A stretch of DNA of 64,000 bases from a virus (IMGVR_UViG_3300006846_000001:1-64000), one strand, 5' to 3'. Positions 44,042 through 52,685 are shown, counted from the stretch's first letter. Numbers and translations: made by a program. Notes: generated by a model not told the origin, from the sequence alone.

Positions 44042-44364
44042 GGGGTCTCTCCTGGGCAGGGGCCGTCCGCGCACGACTCGTCGCAGGCGGGCTTGCAGCA
44101 CGGGCCATCACGGTCGGGCTGGTAGTGGTGGTCGGGGTTGATGTGGTAGGCGGCCACGTGGTTGGGCACGGGGTCCGTTTGGCCGGCGGCCTGGTGGTGT
44201 CGGCGGCGTTGCCCGGCGTGGCGGCCCAGGTTCGTGGTGAGGCCGACCCAGCCGCAGACGCACCGGCAGTGCGGCTCCCGGTTGTGCCTGTAGATCATCC
44301 ACTGGCGGCCGCCTCGGGCGGTGCACCCCTCGATGGGACAGACGATCATGCGGGGCCTCGTCAT
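44038..44364 (-). CDS. C2H2-type zinc protein
   Basis: 108 aa from ATG 44364 (ATGA overlap). CPIEGCTARGGRQWMIYRHN, then CRCVCGWVGLTTNLGRHAGQ look like zinc fingers with C-C...H-H spacing. The C-terminus CCKPACDESCADGPC is a second Cys cluster. Likely nucleic-acid binding. Confidence 0.6.
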   Translation of the reverse strand: MTRPRMIVCPIEGCTARGGRQWMIYRHNREPHCRCVCGWVGLTTNLGRHAGQRRRHHQAAGQTDPVPNHVAAYHINPDHHYQPDRDGPCCKPACDESCADGPCPGETP

Positions 44365-44606
44365 GGTCGTTGGGCCTTCCACTCGTTGAGCCGTTCGATG
44401 GGTACCCACACCTCGTAGGGGACGTCGGAGTCCCACTCCACGTCGCCTGTCTCCGTCAGGTACACGGCAGCGCCGTTGATGTGCACCCGGGCAGTCGATG
44501 CGCCGGCGTCAAGCTCGAGGCGCTGGACGCGCCCATCTGAGGTGGTGCCCGTCATCCGGTAGACGACGGTCCGGTAGGCGCGGCCGTGGTGCACCGCCGC
44601 TACCAA
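44361..44606 (-). CDS. Small beta-rich protein
   Basis: 81 aa, TTG start at 44606, overlapping the SDR gene end. Strands RVQRLELDAGASTARVHING, AAVYLTETGD, VPYEVWVPIERLNEW. The start codon is the least certain part. Confidence 0.5.
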   Translation of the reverse strand: MVAAVHHGRAYRTVVYRMTGTTSDGRVQRLELDAGASTARVHINGAAVYLTETGDVEWDSDVPYEVWVPIERLNEWKAQRP

Positions 44607-45418
44607 TCCCAGAAGGACGCGTGGTGTTTGCGGATGCGCTCAGCGAGGGAGTAGGGCACGACGTGGCGGAAGCCGTGCGCCTCGCCCGTCACGATGTGGC
44701 AGATGGGGGCGATGACCTCAGCGGGATCAGTAGCACCGCGAAGGTGCGGGTCGTCAGAGGCCGGCCCGGGCTCGTCGAGGGGGTTGCGGTGGCGCAAGTC
44801 CCGGGCGGCGATGGCGGCCCGGTCGAAGCCCGTGTCCAGGAGGCCGGGGTTGATGACGGCCACGCTGATGCCCTGGTCGATACGCTCGACGTGGATGGTC
44901 TCGGCGATGCCCTCGATGGCCCGCTTGGACGCGGCGTAGGCGCCCATCTGCTCCACGGGGATGAGGCCCGAGATGCTCGACATGAACACCAGGCGGCCCC
45001 GGGGAGCGTCGCGGCTCCCGTCGCGCCGGGCGAGGAAGGTGGGCAGGACGGCCCGGGTCAGGGCGTAGGTCCCGAAGACGTTCACGTCGAAGACCTCCCG
45101 CATGAGGCTGACGGGCACGCTCCCGAGGACGCCAGCCTCGATGATCCCGGCGTTGTTGAAGAGGACGTCGACGCGGTGCTGCTCGGCCAGGAGGCCGGCC
45201 TGGTTGATGTCATCGGTGCGGGTCAAGTCGAGCCGGAAGGGCCGCACATCAAGGGGGCCGGCGTCATGCAACTCGGCCATGTCCAGGAGGTCAGTGACCT
45301 GGGGGCGGATCTGGCAACCGGCGAGGACGGTGTGGCCCAGGGCGCCCAGGGCCAGGGCCACCAAGCGGCCCAGGCCGGATCCGGCGCCGGTCATGAGGAT
45401 CGTCTTGTGATCGGTCAC
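44600..45418 (-). CDS. Short-chain dehydrogenase/reductase (SDR)
   Basis: 272 aa, GTG 45418 (GTGA with the methyltransferase stop). Cofactor motif TGAGSGLG (10-17), NNAG (88-91), catalytic Ser in FMSSISG (146-151), Tyr161 and Lys165 (YAASK), PG motif NPGLLDTGF. All residues of an active classical SDR are present. Substrate unknown; a metabolic oxidoreductase translationally coupled to a phage DNA methyltransferase is unusual. Confidence 0.9.
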   Translation of the reverse strand: MTDHKTILMTGAGSGLGRLVALALGALGHTVLAGCQIRPQVTDLLDMAELHDAGPLDVRPFRLDLTRTDDINQAGLLAEQHRVDVLFNNAGIIEAGVLGSVPVSLMREVFDVNVFGTYALTRAVLPTFLARRDGSRDAPRGRLVFMSSISGLIPVEQMGAYAASKRAIEGIAETIHVERIDQGISVAVINPGLLDTGFDRAAIAARDLRHRNPLDEPGPASDDPHLRGATDPAEVIAPICHIVTGEAHGFRHVVPYSLAERIRKHHASFWDW

Positions 45419-47064
45419 GCTGCCTCCATGGCCTGTACGACGCGGCCGACGATCCATTGCATCTTGGGGTGCGGGACGGCGTTGCCGGCGAGTTTGATCT
45501 GGTGCTTCTTCGGGAGGTCGGTGGGGATGTAGCCCGGGGGGAATGCTTGGAAGCCGGCGATCTCGGGGGGTTCCAGCATCCGGTATAGGCAGGCGTCAAT
45601 GGCCTCCTCGAGGGTGGCCCGGTCCCGTGGGGTGAGGAGGGCCCACGCGTCCTTCGTGAGGATGGTGCCCACCGGGCCGTCCGTGGGTAGGGCCAGGCCG
45701 GTCCGGTTGTAGGGCAGGAGGAGGCTCTGGGCGGCCGTGCTCGTCAAGGTGCGGGCCGGCTCGTCGACGGAGGTGACCATCTCGGCGCCGCCGCGGTTGT
45801 TGCGCATGAGGAGGGCGTGGCGGTTCCCGGAGGTGGTGATGGTCCCGATGGGCTGGTCGGTGGAGCGCGCCGTGTTGTGGGGGTTGTTGGCGATGACCAG
45901 CCCGTCAGGTGGCGGCCCGAGGAGGGCGTGGTGGGTTCCGCCTGCCGTCACGGTGGGTGCTGGGCCGGATGTGGGCCATGCTCGGCCGTTGTTGCGCGAC
46001 GGGATGATCATCGGTTCCAGGAGCGCGGGCCGGTCGTCTGACGCGGCGACGGTCCACATGGGCTCCTGCACGCTGCGGGTGCGGCAGTTGTCTGAGCCGC
46101 CGTGGTGGGACTGGACGAGGTAGGGATGCGGCTCCACGAGGGCGTGGGTGGCCGTGGTCGACACGACGGTCAGCGGCTCTGATACGGGGTGGGAGCGGTT
46201 GCCGGGGGTGCGCTCATGAACGTGCCCGGCGCCGGCCGTGACGAGGGGCACCCACCCGTGTTTCACGAGGCCGGCGGCTACCCGAAAGCGGGTGTTGGGG
46301 ACGAGGGCTTTCTTGCGGCCGCCGATGGGCTCGGATGGGAGGCGGAAGTCGATCACGTCAGTGGCGGGGCGCACGGGGGGCTCAGCGGGCTTGCCGCAGC
46401 GGATGCACGCCCAGAACCACTGTTGGCGGTAGCGGCCTACCGTCCGGCCGTTCTTCCAGGCTTGGCGCACGGTGGTGGCCACGTCGCAGCGGGGGCAGTG
46501 GGCGGGGAGCTCCAGCTCCAGGTTGGGGCGGAGGCCCGGCCGCCAGAAGACCATGTAGACCCGGTCCCGGCTCTGGGGGATGCCGAAGTGCATGGCGTTG
46601 TGGGAGAGGATGGCGTGCTCGTAGCCGAGGTCCTTCATGGCCTGGAGCCACGACGGGAACAGGACCCAGCGGGTCACCTCCACCACGTTCTCCACGATGA
46701 CGGCCGCGTAGATCATCTGCTCAGCGAAGCGCACGACGTCCCACATCGTGGCCCGGGAGCGTTCGGCGGCCGGGTCGGGGGCGTCCCACAGGGTGGGGTC
46801 CTGACGCCGGCGTGAGACGCCGCGGGCTTGGGAGTGGTTCACGCATTCGGGTGACGCGATGAGGATGTCGGTCCTGGGCCAGCGGCGGGGGTCGACGCCG
46901 GAGATGTCGGCCAGGTCGTGGGCGGCGTTGGGGAAGTTGGCCTGGTGAACGTCGATGGCCACCTCCCAGTGGTTGGCGGCCATCACCAGCTCGACGCCGG
47001 CGCCGGAGGCTCCCAGGCTGGAGCCTCCGGCGCCGCAGAACATGTCGGTGGCCGTGATCGTCAC
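45415..47064 (-). CDS. C5-cytosine DNA methyltransferase with repeat-rich recognition region
   Basis: 549 aa. Motif I DMFCGAGGSS (7-16), catalytic motif IV SPEC (71-74, P-x-C variant), motif VI ENV (125-127), motif VIII QSRDRVY (164-170), motif X LAGNAVPHP near the C-terminus. A four-Cys insert (CPRCDV ... CIRCG, about 190-225) may bind zinc. Residues about 285-490 hold six degenerate repeats of the form (E/Q/G)P-x-x-T(V/I)-x-(T/S)-x-x-x-x-x-A-L-L. It presumably methylates phage DNA to evade host restriction. Confidence 0.9.
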   Translation of the reverse strand: MTITATDMFCGAGGSSLGASGAGVELVMAANHWEVAIDVHQANFPNAAHDLADISGVDPRRWPRTDILIASPECVNHSQARGVSRRRQDPTLWDAPDPAAERSRATMWDVVRFAEQMIYAAVIVENVVEVTRWVLFPSWLQAMKDLGYEHAILSHNAMHFGIPQSRDRVYMVFWRPGLRPNLELELPAHCPRCDVATTVRQAWKNGRTVGRYRQQWFWACIRCGKPAEPPVRPATDVIDFRLPSEPIGGRKKALVPNTRFRVAAGLVKHGWVPLVTAGAGHVHERTPGNRSHPVSEPLTVVSTTATHALVEPHPYLVQSHHGGSDNCRTRSVQEPMWTVAASDDRPALLEPMIIPSRNNGRAWPTSGPAPTVTAGGTHHALLGPPPDGLVIANNPHNTARSTDQPIGTITTSGNRHALLMRNNRGGAEMVTSVDEPARTLTSTAAQSLLLPYNRTGLALPTDGPVGTILTKDAWALLTPRDRATLEEAIDACLYRMLEPPEIAGFQAFPPGYIPTDLPKKHQIKLAGNAVPHPKMQWIVGRVVQAMEAA

Positions 47065-47270
47065 TGATCCTCAGCTTCCACGGTGGCCCGGTACGACTCG
47101 GCCGCCGCCCTCGTGGCCTCGATGTTGATCTTGGCCATGCGCTCGGCGTGGTTGCGGCGGTTGTACTTCAGGCATCCGATCGTCACGGAGGCGACTGACA
47201 CGGCGGCGGAGGCGGCCCAGGCGGCCATGGCCCACGCGTCGTAAACGTTGGTCGCGGTGGCGGTGATCAC
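47061..47270 (-). CDS. Small membrane protein
   Basis: 69 aa, GTG 47270 (GTGA overlap). One membrane helix (AMAAWAASAAVSVASVTIG), then a basic/amphipathic helix (AERMAKINIEATRAAAESYR). Overlaps the methyltransferase start. Confidence 0.6.
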   Translation of the reverse strand: MITATATNVYDAWAMAAWAASAAVSVASVTIGCLKYNRRNHAERMAKINIEATRAAAESYRATVEAEDQ

Positions 47271-47899
47271 AGCTCGTGCTTCCTTTCCTGGATGACCTGG
47301 TACCGCACGTACGCCACGATGCCCTCGGGGTAGCGGTCCATGATGCGGCCCAGGCGGGCCAGAGACTCGGGGGTCTCTTGGCGGTCGAAGCGCTGGGCCT
47401 GGCGCCCCTCGAAGTCTCGGATGTCCACGAGCTGGAGGAGGGGCTGGATCTCGCCGATCTCGAGGAGGTCCGTCACGGTCCCAGCGATGCCCGGACAGCC
47501 GAGGGCCGCCCAGCGGGCGCAGGGCTCGCAGCACGGCGGCTCGATCAGGTACTGGCCTCCGTGGTTGTCGGTGGTCTCCACGAGGCCGGGGTGGTTGGGC
47601 AGGAAGCCGTGCTCGTGGATCTCATCGCCGCAGATTTGGCAGACGCCGTGGAGGACGGCGCGGCGCTGGCGCTCGGCGTTCATGACCCCGAAGACGGGCG
47701 TGCCCCGTCCGGGCCGGCCCTTCGTGAAGTAGGCGACCCGACCGACTAGGGGGTCGTAGCGGACGGTGCTCTGACCCTCACTCGACCAGGACGCCACCCA
47801 CGGGACGGGCAGGCCCCGGCGGATGGGCAGGTGCTGGAGGAAGGTCGGGATGGGTGGCCGGGGGTGCGGGCCCCGACGCGGCGGGGATGGGGTGCTCAC
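47267..47899 (-). CDS. Zinc-binding protein
   Basis: 210 aa, GTG 47899 (GTGA overlap). CQICGDEIHEHGFLPNH and PPCCEPCARWAALGCPG form a zinc module as in HNH-adjacent phage proteins, but no HNH catalytic core is seen. The C-terminus is helical (ESLARLGRIMDRYPEG). Confidence 0.6.
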   Translation of the reverse strand: MSTPSPPRRGPHPRPPIPTFLQHLPIRRGLPVPWVASWSSEGQSTVRYDPLVGRVAYFTKGRPGRGTPVFGVMNAERQRRAVLHGVCQICGDEIHEHGFLPNHPGLVETTDNHGGQYLIEPPCCEPCARWAALGCPGIAGTVTDLLEIGEIQPLLQLVDIRDFEGRQAQRFDRQETPESLARLGRIMDRYPEGIVAYVRYQVIQERKHEL

Positions 47900-48354
47900 G
47901 GCCGCAGGAGCCACTCGTTGATGGCGGCGAGTGTCCCGCGGCGCAGGTGCGGGGGTTGGCGGCGCATGATGTCACGCAGGCCGTGGAGTGTGATGGCGCC
48001 GATGTCGCCGTTGTCCCGGGCGAGGCGAGCGGCGGCCTGGTTGGCGCTGACCTCCTGCTCGGCGGCCATGGCCTCGGCGCGCCAGCGGTTCATGTCCTCA
48101 GCGTCATCGTGCATGCCGGCATAGCGGACCGAGTCGAAGTTGGCCGAGATGCGGCCCTCTTCACGGTGCCAGACGGTGAGTGTGTAGCGGCCTCCGATGG
48201 CGGGGTGGCGTATGACCTTCCCGTTGAAGGCCCGGCTCTTGCCGCTCGGATCGAGGAACACGTGGGCCGGCTTGCCATCCTCGTAGCCGCCGCGGCGGCC
48301 GATGTACGTCCAGGTCTCAGTGGTGCCCTCATCAGGGTCAGTGGTGGTGCTCAT
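47896..48354 (-). CDS. Hypothetical protein, leaderless
   Basis: 152 aa (MSTTTDPDEGTTE...). Beta-rich N-terminal half (AFNGKVIRHPAIGGRYTLTV), then a helical C-terminus (QAAARLARDNGDIGAITLHG). First gene of the unit that includes the DNA methyltransferase and SDR. Confidence 0.65.
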   Translation of the reverse strand: MSTTTDPDEGTTETWTYIGRRGGYEDGKPAHVFLDPSGKSRAFNGKVIRHPAIGGRYTLTVWHREEGRISANFDSVRYAGMHDDAEDMNRWRAEAMAAEQEVSANQAAARLARDNGDIGAITLHGLRDIMRRQPPHLRRGTLAAINEWLLRP

Positions 48355-48364
48355 ACCGAGGACA

Positions 48365-48378
48365 CTAACCCGGGTTAG
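48365..48378 (-). promoter_or_regulatory. CTAAC palindrome-promoter of the methyltransferase unit
   Basis: Perfect 14-mer. TAGACA, 18 bp, TAGTGT, 7 nt to ATG 48354. Carries the TAA stop of the preceding gene. Confidence 0.87.
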
Positions 48379-49001
48379 CGGGGCGTGTCTAGTGGGGCGT
48401 CGACGGGGAGGCGTGGATTCACAGCCTCGTCGTGGATGCCCTGGCGCTGGAGGTCCCACAGCGCCTCGCCGAGGGGGGAGCGGGTCAACTCGGAGCGGAC
48501 CTCCCGCTCCCGGGCGGCCTCGCCCCACACGTGGCGGCAGGATCGGCAGAACAGGAACCACTTCGTGCCGTGGTCCGCCGTCTGGTAGGACACGGCGCGG
48601 CGGGTGGGGTCGTCCTGTTGGTAGACGGCGCGGCAGGCGGGGCAGGCCACGACTTGGAGGTGGCGGCGGCCGGCGCAGTCGGCGGGGCCGTGGAGGGGGC
48701 GGGGCATCCACCCGGGGAGGGGGATCATGCCGTCGTAGCTGGCCTCGATGAGGCGCACATCGCAGCCTGCGTGGCCGAGGGTGATGACGGCGCCCGTGTC
48801 CCAGCCGCCGGTCTGGGCGTCGTAGAAGGGCACGTCCCCGATGCTGTAGCCGTCAAACCAGCGGGTCCAGTCGTCGCGGGCGGTGGCGGCGTTGGCCTTG
48901 GGGCGGCCGGGGTAGCTGCGTTGTGTGATCGTCTTGGCGATGACGAGGGTGGGGCCGATGACCTCGCAGGTGTTGCAGGCCAGCACGAGGCGGGTCGTCA
49001 C
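48375..49001 (-). CDS. Zinc-ribbon protein ending in the palindrome
   Basis: 208 aa from ATG 49001. CNTCEVIG near the N-terminus, VACPACRAVYQQD and FCRSCRHVWGE form zinc half-sites. Its TAA stop lies in the 48365 palindrome. Unassigned. Confidence 0.65.
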   Translation of the reverse strand: MTTRLVLACNTCEVIGPTLVIAKTITQRSYPGRPKANAATARDDWTRWFDGYSIGDVPFYDAQTGGWDTGAVITLGHAGCDVRLIEASYDGMIPLPGWMPRPLHGPADCAGRRHLQVVACPACRAVYQQDDPTRRAVSYQTADHGTKWFLFCRSCRHVWGEAAREREVRSELTRSPLGEALWDLQRQGIHDEAVNPRLPVDAPLDTPR

Positions 49002-49291
49002 AGGATGCTCCCAACGGGCTTGCGGTCAAGGCCGCGGATGGTGTTGTTGTAGCGGGCGTCGAGGTCGGCGCACATGTCCCACACGTCGATCATGTCGGGG
49101 GCGCCGCGGGCGTGGCGTTGGCCGGGGTAGCAGTCGCGGCAGGCGGGCCAGTCGCGGGCCTCGTCGAAGTCCACGACGGTCACGGTCCGGCCGCAGCGGG
49201 CCCGGTCGGTGGGCGCCCCCGTCGGTTGGTTGACGGCGTGGACGCGGTCGATGTTGCCGCGCAGGGCCAGGGCATGGGCGAGGGTGCTCAC
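48998..49291 (-). CDS. Small protein with C-terminal CxxC
   Basis: 97 aa, GTG start (MSTLAHALALRG...). The MST start and a TACCCT box 7 nt upstream suggest another leaderless start without the palindrome. CGRTVTVVDFDEA...CRDCYPG may bind zinc. Confidence 0.6.
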   Translation of the reverse strand: MSTLAHALALRGNIDRVHAVNQPTGAPTDRARCGRTVTVVDFDEARDWPACRDCYPGQRHARGAPDMIDVWDMCADLDARYNNTIRGLDRKPVGSIL

Positions 49292-49306
49292 GGGGGTAAG
49301 GGTACG

Positions 49307-49343
49307 TCCGGGCCGGGGCGCCGAAGGGGGGCCCCGGCCCGGA
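49307..49343 (-). terminator. Terminator hairpin after the 446-aa gene
   Basis: 13-bp perfect stem (49307-49319 with 49331-49343), right after the stop at 49346. Confidence 0.75.
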
Positions 49344-49345
49344 GA

Positions 49346-50686
49346 TCAGTCGCTCACCCGGGGGGCCGCGGTGGTGCCGGCGGCCTTCCACGCGTCGATG
49401 GCGGAGCGAAGGCGGCCGCGCTTGCGGGGACTGGGGCCGAGGGAGGAGCGGGGCATGGACGGGTCTGGGCGGGTGACGATGGCCGGCGTCCCGCCGGATG
49501 TGCGGCGGCTCGGCGGCTCAGACGGATCGTGGGGCATGGGGATCAGGCCCATGGCCGCGGTGGGGGCCTGCGGCTCGGGGAGGATCTCGACGCCGGTGAT
49601 GTCGCCCGTCATGTCAGCGTCACCGTTGCCGGGCCGGCCCTTGCGGTCGTAGAAGCCCTCGAACTCCTCGGTCGCCTCCCTGGGGGCGGGGCGGGCAGTG
49701 ACGGGCGGAGCGGGCACGTGGGCCTGGCGTGCGGCCCCCTCAGCCTCAGGGTGCCACTCGTTGGCGTTGGTGAAGCCCAGGGCGCCGATCAGCTCCTGAG
49801 CGGCGGTGAGCCAGTCGAACCATCGCCAGCCGGCCACCGCGGGCAGGCGGCCGCCGTTGGGATCCACGAAGTCTCGGGTCTCCCGGAAGGCGGCGATGGC
49901 CTCGACGAGTATCTCGACGAGGGCTTCCTCGCGGGCGAGGGGGTGTTGGCCCGTCAGCTCTCGGGCGATGATGCCCTGGAGCCACCGGACGTCCGCGGCG
50001 TCTACATGCTGGTTTTCGCCGTTCGGTGTGACGAACAGGGCGTAGGGCGGGGAGGTGCTGCCCTCGGGGAAGCCGAAGGACTCGACCGTCCAGCCGGTGC
50101 GGGTCGGGCGGCCGTGCCCGTCGGTGGGGCAGTTGGGGCACGCCACCTCGATATAGAAGCCCTCCTCGCCGTTGTTCAGCGGCATCGGGTTGGGCAGGCC
50201 GGGCGACCACGGGTAGGCGGTGAAGTCACCCTCCCAGACGTGGGCGCTGTCCCGGCGGGCTTCGAGGGTCACCCACCAGCCGCGCACCTCAGGGCGGTAG
50301 TCGCGTAGCGCCTCGACGGCCGCCTCGATGAGGCCGGCCCGGTTGGCGCCGGGGACCACGAACGTCACCCGTCCTGACAGTTGGGCCACCGGCGCCGGGG
50401 CGGCCGTCAGGAGGCCGGCGGCCTCGTCGCTGATGCGCTGCTCCTCCCTGTCGAGGAGGGACGAGATGGCGGAGCGGACCTCGGTCTCATCGACGCTGGG
50501 GTCGACGGGGGGCAGCCCGTCGAGGACGTCGCCCGTCGCCTCAGCGGCGGGCACCCGGTCGCGCTCGTCGCCGGGGAGGTCGAAGTCGTCCGGGTCGTGG
50601 TCCGGGCTGGGCGGGTCCTCGAACGTGCCGACGGTCGTAGTGTCCAGCTCGGGGACGGGCGGGGTGCCCTTGGGGGGCGTGGGCAT
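49346..50686 (-). CDS. Large hypothetical protein
   Basis: 446 aa from ATG 50686 with AAGGAG 9 nt upstream. Acidic N-terminal 90 residues, then an alpha/beta domain (SGRVTFVVPGANRAGLIEAA), a four-residue CPNCP knuckle near 180, a helical part (RWLQGIIARELTGQHPLARE), and a basic disordered C-terminus. Its position next to a DUF932 gene suggests a DNA-metabolism unit; no family recognised. Confidence 0.65.
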   Translation of the reverse strand: MPTPPKGTPPVPELDTTTVGTFEDPPSPDHDPDDFDLPGDERDRVPAAEATGDVLDGLPPVDPSVDETEVRSAISSLLDREEQRISDEAAGLLTAAPAPVAQLSGRVTFVVPGANRAGLIEAAVEALRDYRPEVRGWWVTLEARRDSAHVWEGDFTAYPWSPGLPNPMPLNNGEEGFYIEVACPNCPTDGHGRPTRTGWTVESFGFPEGSTSPPYALFVTPNGENQHVDAADVRWLQGIIARELTGQHPLAREEALVEILVEAIAAFRETRDFVDPNGGRLPAVAGWRWFDWLTAAQELIGALGFTNANEWHPEAEGAARQAHVPAPPVTARPAPREATEEFEGFYDRKGRPGNGDADMTGDITGVEILPEPQAPTAAMGLIPMPHDPSEPPSRRTSGGTPAIVTRPDPSMPRSSLGPSPRKRGRLRSAIDAWKAAGTTAAPRVSD

Positions 50687-50730
50687 GGCAGGGGGCTCCT
50701 TCGGTGATCGATGGCGTCCAGGGGCTGGGG

Positions 50731-51306
50731 TCAGCCCTTGGCGGCGTCGGCCTGGCGGGCCAGGGTGTCGGCCAGGAGGGTGGCGGCGTGGTTGGTGAGG
50801 GCGTCCTTGATCTGGGCCTTGCCCTTGTCCAGAGCACCGCGCAGCTCGGCCGTCAGGGTGCGGTCGAGGGCCTCGTTGATGATCTGGGTGATGCGGGTCT
50901 GGCGGCCGCCGCGGGAGGTGCTGACGGACTCACCGAGCCACGCCTCGCCCTTCGCCGCGATCAGGTCGGTGAGGGTCGTGGCCTCACAGACGCCCTCGCC
51001 CATGCGGTTGGTGGGCTGGATGGCCCGAGTCAACGCGTCCGCCAGGATGGGCTCGAGGAGCTTGGCCAGCAACTCGTCTCGGATCTGGCCGATGCGGTGG
51101 GTCAGACCGGTCCACATGGACTTGTCCTGGGTGGCCTGCTCGATGAGGGCGGCGATGACGCCGTCAAGGACCAGGTCCTCAAGGGTGGCCGGCTCGTCGT
51201 AGTGCTCCTCGTAGGGCCCGTCGCTGGTGTAGGTCACGACGCGGCGGCGCCGGGACAGGGCCTGGTCGAGGTTGACGGTGACCTGGACGGTGATGGGCTC
51301 GGTCAA
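50731..51306 (-). CDS. Hypothetical helical protein, TTG start coupled to a 12-codon leader
   Basis: 191 aa, TTG 51306 overlapping the stop of a 12-codon frame. Beta start (ITVQVTVNLDQALSRRRRVV), then helical repeats (LEDLVLDGVIAALIEQATQD). No motif. Confidence 0.6.
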   Translation of the reverse strand: MTEPITVQVTVNLDQALSRRRRVVTYTSDGPYEEHYDEPATLEDLVLDGVIAALIEQATQDKSMWTGLTHRIGQIRDELLAKLLEPILADALTRAIQPTNRMGEGVCEATTLTDLIAAKGEAWLGESVSTSRGGRQTRITQIINEALDRTLTAELRGALDKGKAQIKDALTNHAATLLADTLARQADAAKG

Positions 51307-51341
51307 CCCTCGTCCTCCATCATCCGGTTGAGGTTGGGCAT
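51303..51341 (-). CDS. 12-codon leader peptide
   Basis: ATG 51341 preceded by a strong AGGAG; encodes MPNLNRMMEDEG and stops in a TTGA overlap with the 191-aa gene. Its good ribosome site and the weak TTG start of the next gene suggest translational coupling. Confidence 0.45.
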   Translation of the reverse strand: MPNLNRMMEDEG

Positions 51342-51379
51342 GGCTCTCCTAGGGGTTGGGGTGGTGGTTGGAGAACGGG

Positions 51380-51427
51380 CCGGCCGCCGCCCGGCCCTGA
51401 GCACGAGGCCATGTGGGCGGCGGCCGG
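51380..51427 (-). terminator. GC-rich hairpin downstream of the DUF932 gene
   Basis: 13-bp stem (51380-51392 with 51415-51427), 22-nt loop, second of two hairpins in the 190-nt gap between the DUF932 gene and the 12-codon leader. Confidence 0.55.
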
Positions 51428-51457
51428 TCGCACCGCGAGGAGTCCCGGTGCGAGGGT

Positions 51458-51492
51458 GGGAGGCCCCAGCCGGCAGCAGGCCGGGGCCTCCC
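51458..51492 (-). terminator. Terminator of the DUF932 gene
   Basis: 10-bp stem (51458-51467 with 51483-51492) with an additional inner stem, 6 nt after the stop at 51498. Confidence 0.7.
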
Positions 51493-51497
51493 ATGAG

Positions 51498-52685
51498 CTA
51501 CGCAGCGGCGGCGGCCAACTCCAGCGATCGCACAGCGTCAGCCTCCATGGCGTGGGCCGTGTCGGCGTTGAGTTGCTGCTGTGCCGCGGCGGTGACGGCG
51601 TGCATCACGCCACCGGCGGTGCGGACGCCGCCGTCCATGAACATGGAGAAGACGGATTCGCGCTGGGCGTCGGTGTAGAGGAGGCTCTTGGCCACGTGCT
51701 CGATGACGGCGGCCGGCTCATCGACGGGCGTGCCGGCCAACTCGTTCAGCTCGGCGACCTTGCGCTTCACGTACTCGGCGTCGAGGAAGGTGCGGACGAC
51801 GTCGGTGGTCTCGGCCTTGACGAGGGCCAGGTAGGCGATCTGCGTCTCGCGGCTGGGCTCGACGATGCCGGTGTCGGGCTTGCCGCCGCCGAGGTGGACC
51901 TTGCGGAACACGTCGCGCGTCATGGTCATGCCGTTGCCGCAAATCTGGACGGTGAGCTGGGGCGTCAGGGTGTAGGCGCCGCCGCCCGTCTCGCTGTTCG
52001 TCAGGACGAACCCGGCGAAGACGGTGGGGTTCTCGTCGCCCGTCTGGCCGCTGTAGGGCGACCGGTATCCGGCGAGTAGCTCGGGGGCGGCGATGGCCAC
52101 GGAGGGGGCCTGGATCTTGACGTACATGCGCGACTCGGTGAGGTCGCACTGCCCGACTTGGACCTCCAGCCCGGAGGACTGGACGGCGTCGAGGGCGGTG
52201 ACGAGGACGTCGAGGTGGTCGATGATGCCGTAGCCCTGGGATAGGACGGCCCGGAGGATGCCCTTGCCCTCGTCGCCGCGGAAGGTCCGCAGGAGCCAGG
52301 GCTTCGTGAGGGGGTCGCCGCCCTCGGTGTAGCCGGCGCACCAGCCGTTCGCTGCGGCGCCTAGGGGGCTGCGGCCGTGCAACATGCCATTGACGGCCAC
52401 ATCGAAGATGTCGGGGCGCTGGTCGCGGAGGGCCCGCAGGTAGGGGGCGGGGGTGTTGATGCGCTCGGCGAGGCCGCCGATGGCCGTGTCGGTGATGACG
52501 TAGGTCCCGTCGGCCATGGTCACCCCGTCGGCGGTGATCTGCGGGTCGACGCCGGTGATCGTCAGGTTGCCCTCGTGGGCGGCGATGAGGCCGCCGTGGG
52601 CTATGACGTCGACCTTGCGGGTGTGCTGCTCCTGGAGGAGTTGACTCAGCTCTGCCAGGCCCTGGTTGCGGAGGTCGGTGTGCAT
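51498..52685 (-). CDS. DUF932 family protein
   Basis: 395 aa. ITDTAIGGLAERINTPAPYL, then WLLRTFRGDEGKGILRAVLS, GYGIIDHLDVLVTALDAV and CGNGMTMTRDVFRKVHLG follow the DUF932 plan (phage/plasmid LGT_TIGR03299-type). Members occur widely on phages and plasmids and are suspected to act in DNA metabolism. The leader is about 50 nt with GGGGA, so this palindrome promoter is not leaderless. Confidence 0.8.
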   Translation of the reverse strand: MHTDLRNQGLAELSQLLQEQHTRKVDVIAHGGLIAAHEGNLTITGVDPQITADGVTMADGTYVITDTAIGGLAERINTPAPYLRALRDQRPDIFDVAVNGMLHGRSPLGAAANGWCAGYTEGGDPLTKPWLLRTFRGDEGKGILRAVLSQGYGIIDHLDVLVTALDAVQSSGLEVQVGQCDLTESRMYVKIQAPSVAIAAPELLAGYRSPYSGQTGDENPTVFAGFVLTNSETGGGAYTLTPQLTVQICGNGMTMTRDVFRKVHLGGGKPDTGIVEPSRETQIAYLALVKAETTDVVRTFLDAEYVKRKVAELNELAGTPVDEPAAVIEHVAKSLLYTDAQRESVFSMFMDGGVRTAGGVMHAVTAAAQQQLNADTAHAMEADAVRSLELAAAAA

